A stretch of DNA of 6,079 nucleotides from Sphingobacteriales bacterium (GTDB lineage: Bacteria > Bacteroidota > Bacteroidia > Chitinophagales > Chitinophagaceae). Each line of letters opens with the position of its first letter. Position 1 is the stretch's first letter. A model generated the notes under the pieces. The model was not told the origin of the DNA. It was given only the letters and a program-made list of their open reading frames with translations, and searched no databases. Below, one piece after another: positions 1-3,101 of the stretch. The stretch is from assembly GCA_024640385.1 (NCBI GenBank), contig JAHEFC010000248.1, positions 1-6,079 of the forward strand, read 5' to 3'. A program made the position numbers and the translations under genes.

Positions 1-91
1 TAGAACCTTGCGGTATATAATTTGACTGCGCAGACAGTGCATTTGTGGCTAGCAAGAGGATTGCAAAAAGTCCAATGTAATGTAATTTCAT
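1..91 (-). CDS. N-terminus of an exported protein, partial, function unknown
   Basis: Read on the minus strand from ATG at 91-89, the frame stays open to the window edge and gives 30 residues, beginning MKLHYIGLFAILLLATNALS. This is a textbook Sec signal peptide: a Lys at position 2, a hydrophobic core at about residues 5-16, and a likely signal peptidase I site after the Ala of LSA, leaving a mature chain that starts Q-S-N-Y-I-P-Q-G-S. The product is therefore predicted to be periplasmic or outer-membrane. The rest of the gene lies outside the window, so no domain can be named. The 'YIPxG' start after the signal peptide loosely recalls Bacteroidota outer-membrane proteins of the Wzi-like/RemB kind, but that is a weak impression. 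The gene diverges from the dihydroorotase with 35 bp between start codons. No Shine-Dalgarno sequence precedes it, which is normal in Bacteroidota. Confidence 0.75.
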   Translation of the reverse strand, partial: MKLHYIGLFAILLLATNALSAQSNYIPQGS

Positions 92-126
92 AGAAGGAGA
101 TTAACGTAAGAAAACAGCGAAAAGAT

Positions 127-1464
127 ATGCAAAATTATCTGATCAGGAATGCACGTATAGTGAATGAGGGCGCCATCACAGAGGGTGATGTTTGCATTAA
201 AAACGGAAGGATCGAGTTAATAGGTTCCGGGTTGCAGGTTACAGGTTGCAGGGAAATAAATGCAGAAGGAAAATATCTTCTGCCTGGGGTTATTGACGAC
301 CAGGTGCATTTCAGGGAACCCGGCCTGACGCACAAAGCCAATATTTATACCGAAGCCAAAGCAGCCGTTGCCGGAGGCACTACCAGTTTCATGGAAATGC
401 CTAACACCATTCCCAATGCGCTTACCCAGGAACTTTTGGAAGAAAAATATTCGATAGCCGCCCGCACCAGCCTGGCCAATTACTCATTCTTCATGGGCAC
501 GTCCAACGATAATGCTGATGAAGTATTAAAAACCAATGCCAGGAGAAAAGACATCTGCGGCATTAAGATCTTTATGGGCGCTTCTACCGGCAATATGCTG
601 GTTGATAATTTCCTGACCCTGGATAAGATCTTCCGTGAAGCTGAAGTATTGATTGCCACGCATTGTGAAGATGAAAGGATCATTAAGAGGAATTACGAAA
701 TCCTTACTGCCGGGCACAGGCCGCTGGAACCCAAAGACCACCCCATCATCAGAGATGCCGAAGCCTGTTTTGAATCTTCATTTACAGCCATACAACTGGC
801 CAAGAAATATTCCACACGGCTTCATATACTGCATATCAGCACAGCCAGGGAATTGCAGTTATTCACCAACATGCTTCCACTGGAAGAAAAAAGAATCACT
901 TCCGAAGTTTGTGTACACCATCTTCATTTCACTGCGGATGATTATGAACGCCTGGGTTATAAGATCAAATGCAATCCTGCTATCAAAGCACCTGAAAATA
1001 AAGCAGCTCTTTGGGAAGCACTGCTCGACGATCGCCTGGACATCATTGCCACTGATCACGCTCCTCACCTGCTGGAAGAAAAACAACCCCCTTATGAGAA
1101 AGCGCATGCAGGCCTGCCACTGGTGCAGCATAGCCTGCTACTTATGCTGCATTATCATAAACTCGGCAGGATCAGCCTGGAAAAGATCGTGGAGAAGATG
1201 TCGCATGCCGTTGCCCGTTGTTTCCAGATCGAGAACAGGGGTTATATCCGGGAAGGATATTTTGCGGACCTAGTACTGGTGGACCTTAATAGTCCATCAA
1301 CAGTTTCAAAAGAAAATATTCTCTATAAATGTGGCTGGAGTCCTTTGGAAGGCTTTACGTTTCCTGCCACGATAACAAATACTTTCGTGAATGGCCATCT
1401 TGTTTATGAAAATGGCCGCTTTGATGAATCTTATAAAGGAAGCCGGCTCAGTTTCAGCCGTTAA
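127..1464 (+). CDS. pyrC: Dihydroorotase (EC 3.5.2.3)
   Basis: A 445-residue cytosolic amidohydrolase that reversibly cyclises N-carbamoyl-L-aspartate to L-dihydroorotate, the third step of de novo pyrimidine synthesis. The N-terminal composite beta domain (about 1-50) is followed by the TIM barrel. The metal-site motif is IDDQVHFREPG (residues 56-66), with His61 and the substrate-binding Arg63. Further signatures are EMPNT (90-94, Asn93), GIKIFMG with Lys147 in the position of the carboxylated lysine of hydantoinase/allantoinase-type enzymes, ATHC (His179), LHILHIS (His236) and ATDHAPH (Asp310). The C-terminal GYFADLVLVD returns to the beta domain. Length and motif order fit the full-length Bacteroidota enzyme. 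The first His of the usual HxH pair is Gln59, which I recall as typical of this lineage. The ATG at 127 is the only in-frame start before the TAG at 91. An AAGGAG at 94-99 is too far away (27 nt) to act as its ribosome site. It is followed after 3 nt by the mutS-like gene. Confidence 0.96.
   Translation: MQNYLIRNARIVNEGAITEGDVCIKNGRIELIGSGLQVTGCREINAEGKYLLPGVIDDQVHFREPGLTHKANIYTEAKAAVAGGTTSFMEMPNTIPNALTQELLEEKYSIAARTSLANYSFFMGTSNDNADEVLKTNARRKDICGIKIFMGASTGNMLVDNFLTLDKIFREAEVLIATHCEDERIIKRNYEILTAGHRPLEPKDHPIIRDAEACFESSFTAIQLAKKYSTRLHILHISTARELQLFTNMLPLEEKRITSEVCVHHLHFTADDYERLGYKIKCNPAIKAPENKAALWEALLDDRLDIIATDHAPHLLEEKQPPYEKAHAGLPLVQHSLLLMLHYHKLGRISLEKIVEKMSHAVARCFQIENRGYIREGYFADLVLVDLNSPSTVSKENILYKCGWSPLEGFTFPATITNTFVNGHLVYENGRFDESYKGSRLSFSR
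130..137 (-). promoter_or_regulatory. Possible Bacteroidota -7 element for the leftward exported-protein gene
   Basis: On the minus strand this reads TAATTTTG, an exact match to the Bacteroidota -7 consensus TAnnTTTG. Its position would place a transcription start about 30 nt before the ATG at 91. No TTG is visible at the expected -33 distance, and the element overlaps the first codons of the divergent dihydroorotase gene. An 8-mer with four defined Ts/As can occur by chance, so this is only a candidate. Confidence 0.3.
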
Positions 1465-1467
1465 GCT

Positions 1468-2799
1468 ATGATCTTAGACCAGTACACATACCTGGATCTT
1501 TCCGTATTCCATCCTGAAGAAGAATTTTCAGTGTTCCACCGCATGAACTTCACCCGTACCGATGGGGGAAAGGAATGGCTGATGAAATTTTTCCGCGAGC
1601 CTTTTAGTGACCTTAAAAAGATCCGGAATACACAACAGGGCATAAAGGTCATCCTGGATAAGCTCGACCACTGGCCTTTGTCGATCACCAATGGCACCAT
1701 CATGATGCTGGCAAAGTTCTACGATTACCAGCTGGATCCGCTGCCTAAGTCTTCCGATTATTTTAATAGTTATATCTACCGCATACTTCATTCTCCTGAC
1801 TATTCGCTGGTTCGTTTTTCACTGACGCATTTCGCTGATTTTACCAGAACCATGAAAGAGCTGGTGAAATTGCTTAAAAACGAAAACGCCCCCTCGGTCA
1901 TGCAACTCCTGCTAGCAAGGGCAGAGCAGTTATTGAAACATAAACAGGTAGATGAAATATCATCCCGGGAACAGACCATGCCATTTACCGCCACCGAAAC
2001 CATTTATTTCGGCCAATTTTTTCACGAGCAGTTCCGTAGCCAGATATTTGAACTGATGGATATTTACGGACAGTTCGATGCCTGGTATTCCATGGCCATG
2101 GCCGTGAAGAAATTCTCGCTGTCCTTCCCGGAATTTATTGAGCAGGAAGACCCATTCCTTGAGGCCAAAGGCATGTATCATCTATTATTAAAAGATGCCG
2201 TGCCTTATGATATCACGATGGATACTAAAACCAATTTCATCTTCCTTACAGGAGCAAATATGGCGGGCAAAAGCACATTCATCAAATCTGTGGGCCTTGC
2301 CGTATTCCTGGGTCATATCGGCCTGGGTGTACCTGCGGTGTATATGAAAATGAGTTTGTTCGATGGGATCCTGAGTAATATCAATGTGACAGACAACATA
2401 GTTAAAGGCGAGAGTTATTTCTATAATGAAGTGCAACGTATCAAGAATACCGTGATCAGGATCAACGACGGCCGGAAATGGCTGGTACTTATTGATGAAC
2501 TGTTCAAGGGCACCAATATCCAGGATGCTATGAAATGCTCGTCCACTGTGATCCGCGGCCTCATCAACATCCGGCATGCCTTGTTCATTTTATCTACGCA
2601 CCTGTATGAGATCGGTGAAGAGCTGAAAACTTACCGGAACATCAGCTTCAAATATTTCGAGACCGACATTTCCAACAACCAGCTCAATTTCAGCTATCAA
2701 CTCAAAGAAGGGATCAGTAACGACAGGCTGGGATACCTGATCCTGCAGCGGGAGGGGGTGGTGGATCTGCTTGATTCGATTGGCGGATTGGCGCATTGA
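1468..2799 (+). CDS. MutS-related ATPase without mismatch-recognition domain
   Basis: A 443-residue protein that aligns by motif with the lever/core (domain III-like) and ATPase (domain V) parts of MutS. Residues about 7-64 match the start of the MutS core region (L-x-V-F ... SVF-x-x-x-N-x-T ... GKEWL ... P-x-x-D). The ATPase has Walker A GANMAGKST (262-270, Lys268), a signature-like GESYFYNEVQRI (314-325, Ser316), Walker B WLVLIDEL with Asp343 and Glu344 followed by GTN, and the switch His in STH (376-378). Domain I, with the Phe-x-Glu mismatch wedge, is missing, as are a Smr nuclease and membrane segments. Canonical MutS has about 850 residues, so this is a distinct short family, common in Bacteroidota and usually annotated only as mismatch repair protein. 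A role in DNA transactions is inferred and mismatch repair should not be assumed. It starts 3 nt after the pyrC stop with no Shine-Dalgarno sequence, so translational coupling is likely. The last codons and stop lie inside a repeat array. Confidence 0.88.
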   Translation: MILDQYTYLDLSVFHPEEEFSVFHRMNFTRTDGGKEWLMKFFREPFSDLKKIRNTQQGIKVILDKLDHWPLSITNGTIMMLAKFYDYQLDPLPKSSDYFNSYIYRILHSPDYSLVRFSLTHFADFTRTMKELVKLLKNENAPSVMQLLLARAEQLLKHKQVDEISSREQTMPFTATETIYFGQFFHEQFRSQIFELMDIYGQFDAWYSMAMAVKKFSLSFPEFIEQEDPFLEAKGMYHLLLKDAVPYDITMDTKTNFIFLTGANMAGKSTFIKSVGLAVFLGHIGLGVPAVYMKMSLFDGILSNINVTDNIVKGESYFYNEVQRIKNTVIRINDGRKWLVLIDELFKGTNIQDAMKCSSTVIRGLINIRHALFILSTHLYEIGEELKTYRNISFKYFETDISNNQLNFSYQLKEGISNDRLGYLILQREGVVDLLDSIGGLAH

Positions 2800-2820
2800 C
2801 GGATTGCGGATTGCGGATTC
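2777..2820 (+). repeat. Short-period GGATTGSC repeats at the end of the mutS-like gene
   Basis: Successive units read CGATTGGC, GGATTGGC, GCATTGAC (8-nt period), then GGATTGC, GGATTGC and GGATTC (7-nt period). The first three units encode the C-terminal residues of the MutS-related protein and contain its TGA stop (2797-2799); the rest lie downstream. Part of this tract forms the left arm of the inverted repeat that ends at 2891. Confidence 0.8.
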
Positions 2821-2891
2821 TTTGGAAAATCTTTCAGTAATTATTAAATTTAATAATCAGCTAATTCGCCAATCCGTCAATTCGCTAATTT
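2785..2891. repeat. Nested inverted repeat between the mutS-like gene and the tRNA
   Basis: The outer arms are GCGCATTGACGGATTG at 2791-2806 and CAATCCGTCAATTCGC at 2870-2885, complementary at 15 of 16 positions. With G-T pairs allowed, pairing extends outward to about 2785 and 2891. Inside is a perfect 18-nt AT-only palindrome, ATTATTAAATTTAATAAT, at 2840-2857. The left arm overlaps the stop codon of the mutS-like gene and the right arm ends 4 nt before the tRNA. There is no T-tract after a GC-rich stem, so it is not a standard intrinsic terminator, although it may still shape the 3' end of the mRNA. Confidence 0.75.
2821..2852 (+). promoter_or_regulatory. Candidate Bacteroidota promoter for the tRNA-Gly gene
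   Basis: TTTG at 2821-2824 is followed after 20 nt by TAAATTTA at 2845-2852. This matches 7 of 8 positions, counting the two free ones, of the Bacteroidota -7 element TAnnTTTG, at the spacing known for the TTTG (-33) / TAnnTTTG pair. Transcription would start around 2859, giving a leader of about 35-40 nt before the tRNA at 2896. The -7 element lies in the centre of a perfect palindrome and is itself self-complementary. The tRNA could also be read through from pyrC and the mutS-like gene. Confidence 0.4.
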
Positions 2892-2892
2892 C
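2853..2892. repeat. Five octamer units, consensus about YTAATYCG
   Basis: Consecutive 8-nt blocks read ATAATCAG, CTAATTCG, CCAATCCG, TCAATTCG and CTAATTTC, each with AAT at positions 3-5. This is the right-hand half of the nested inverted repeat upstream of the tRNA. Its 8-nt period matches that of the array downstream of the tRNA. Confidence 0.7.
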
Positions 2893-2895
2893 TTC

Positions 2896-2968
2896 GCGGG
2901 AGTAGCTCAGTTGGTAGAGTGTCAGCTTCCCAAGCTGAAAGTCGCGGGTTCGAGCCCCGTTTCCCGCT
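2896..2968 (+). tRNA. tRNA-Gly, anticodon CCC
   Basis: A complete 73-nt cloverleaf can be drawn. The acceptor stem is GCGGGAG (2896-2902) with TTCCCGC (2961-2967), including one G-U pair. The D arm is GCTC...GAGT with an AGTTGGTA loop. The anticodon stem is TCAGC/GCTGA around the loop TTCCCAA, placing anticodon CCC at 2929-2931. The variable loop has 5 nt. The T arm is GCGGG, loop TTCGAGC, then CCCGT. The discriminator base is T2968, as usual for glycine tRNAs. The following bases are CCG, so the 3' CCA is not encoded and must be added by nucleotidyltransferase. It decodes GGG. D-stem and T-stem each close with a G-U pair. It lies between two nested palindromes. Confidence 0.95.
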
Positions 2969-2983
2969 CCGCTAACCGGTTTA

Positions 2984-3085
2984 CCGGTTAACTTGTTAGC
3001 CGTAGAATGCATTAGATAAGTATGATAGTGAGGAGTAGCTCTTTCATACTTATCTAATGCACTAACCGGCTAACACACTAACCGG
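2984..3085. repeat. Long nested inverted repeat downstream of the tRNA
   Basis: The core is an 18-bp perfect stem: 3008-3025 (T plus GCATTAGATAAGTATGA) pairs with 3044-3061, around an 18-nt loop (3026-3043). Outside a 5x5 nt internal loop, arms 2984-3002 and 3067-3085 pair at 16 of 19 positions (CGGCTAACA...TAACCGG). The whole structure is about 100 nt, between the convergent tRNA/mutS-like side and the amidohydrolase gene. No T-run flanks the stem on either strand, so a classical intrinsic terminator is not supported; a bidirectional 3'-end structure or a REP-like element remains possible. Confidence 0.85.
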
Positions 3086-3101
3086 CTAATCATCTAATCA
3101 G
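3054..3101. repeat. Six phased CTAA-N4 octamers
   Basis: The sequence divides exactly into CTAATGCA, CTAACCGG, CTAACACA, CTAACCGG, CTAATCAT and CTAATCAG: CTAA every 8 nt for 48 nt without slippage. The last octamer contains the stop codon of the minus-strand amidohydrolase gene (TCA on plus, 3098-3100). The first overlaps the right arm of the 18-bp hairpin. The mirror-image left side shows TTAG/TTAA at 3012, 2996 and 2988, a partly decayed complement of the same period. Confidence 0.85.

Noticed and set aside
14..45. Promoter for pyrC (TATAATTTG near 16-24, or TGCATTTG at 38-45)
   Set aside because: The first has a 3-nt instead of a 2-nt spacer and the second has TG for TA with no correctly spaced -33 element; neither is convincing.
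94..99. AAGGAG as Shine-Dalgarno site for pyrC
   Set aside because: It is 27 nt before the ATG at 127, far beyond functional spacing, and no in-frame ATG, GTG or TTG lies between. Bacteroidota generally do not rely on such sites.
653..1273. 206-codon open frame inside the dihydroorotase gene
   Set aside because: It overlaps a clearly conserved enzyme in another frame, and its translation has no recognisable domain.
2188..2577. 129-codon minus-strand open frame across the MutS ATPase region
   Set aside because: It is antisense to the Walker A/B-coding part of a real gene and has no supporting motif.
2896..3041. Integration site (attL/attR) of a mobile element at the tRNA
   Set aside because: The repeated segment is only 10 nt, comes from the tRNA 5' rather than 3' end, and no integrase or cargo genes are present.
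3008..3061. Classical rho-independent terminator
   Set aside because: The 18-bp stem is strong but AT-rich, has an 18-nt loop and lacks a U-tract on either strand, so it is kept as an inverted repeat only.
3054..3101. CRISPR array
   Set aside because: The repeat unit is 8 nt with no 25-40 nt repeats, no spacers of similar length and no cas genes.
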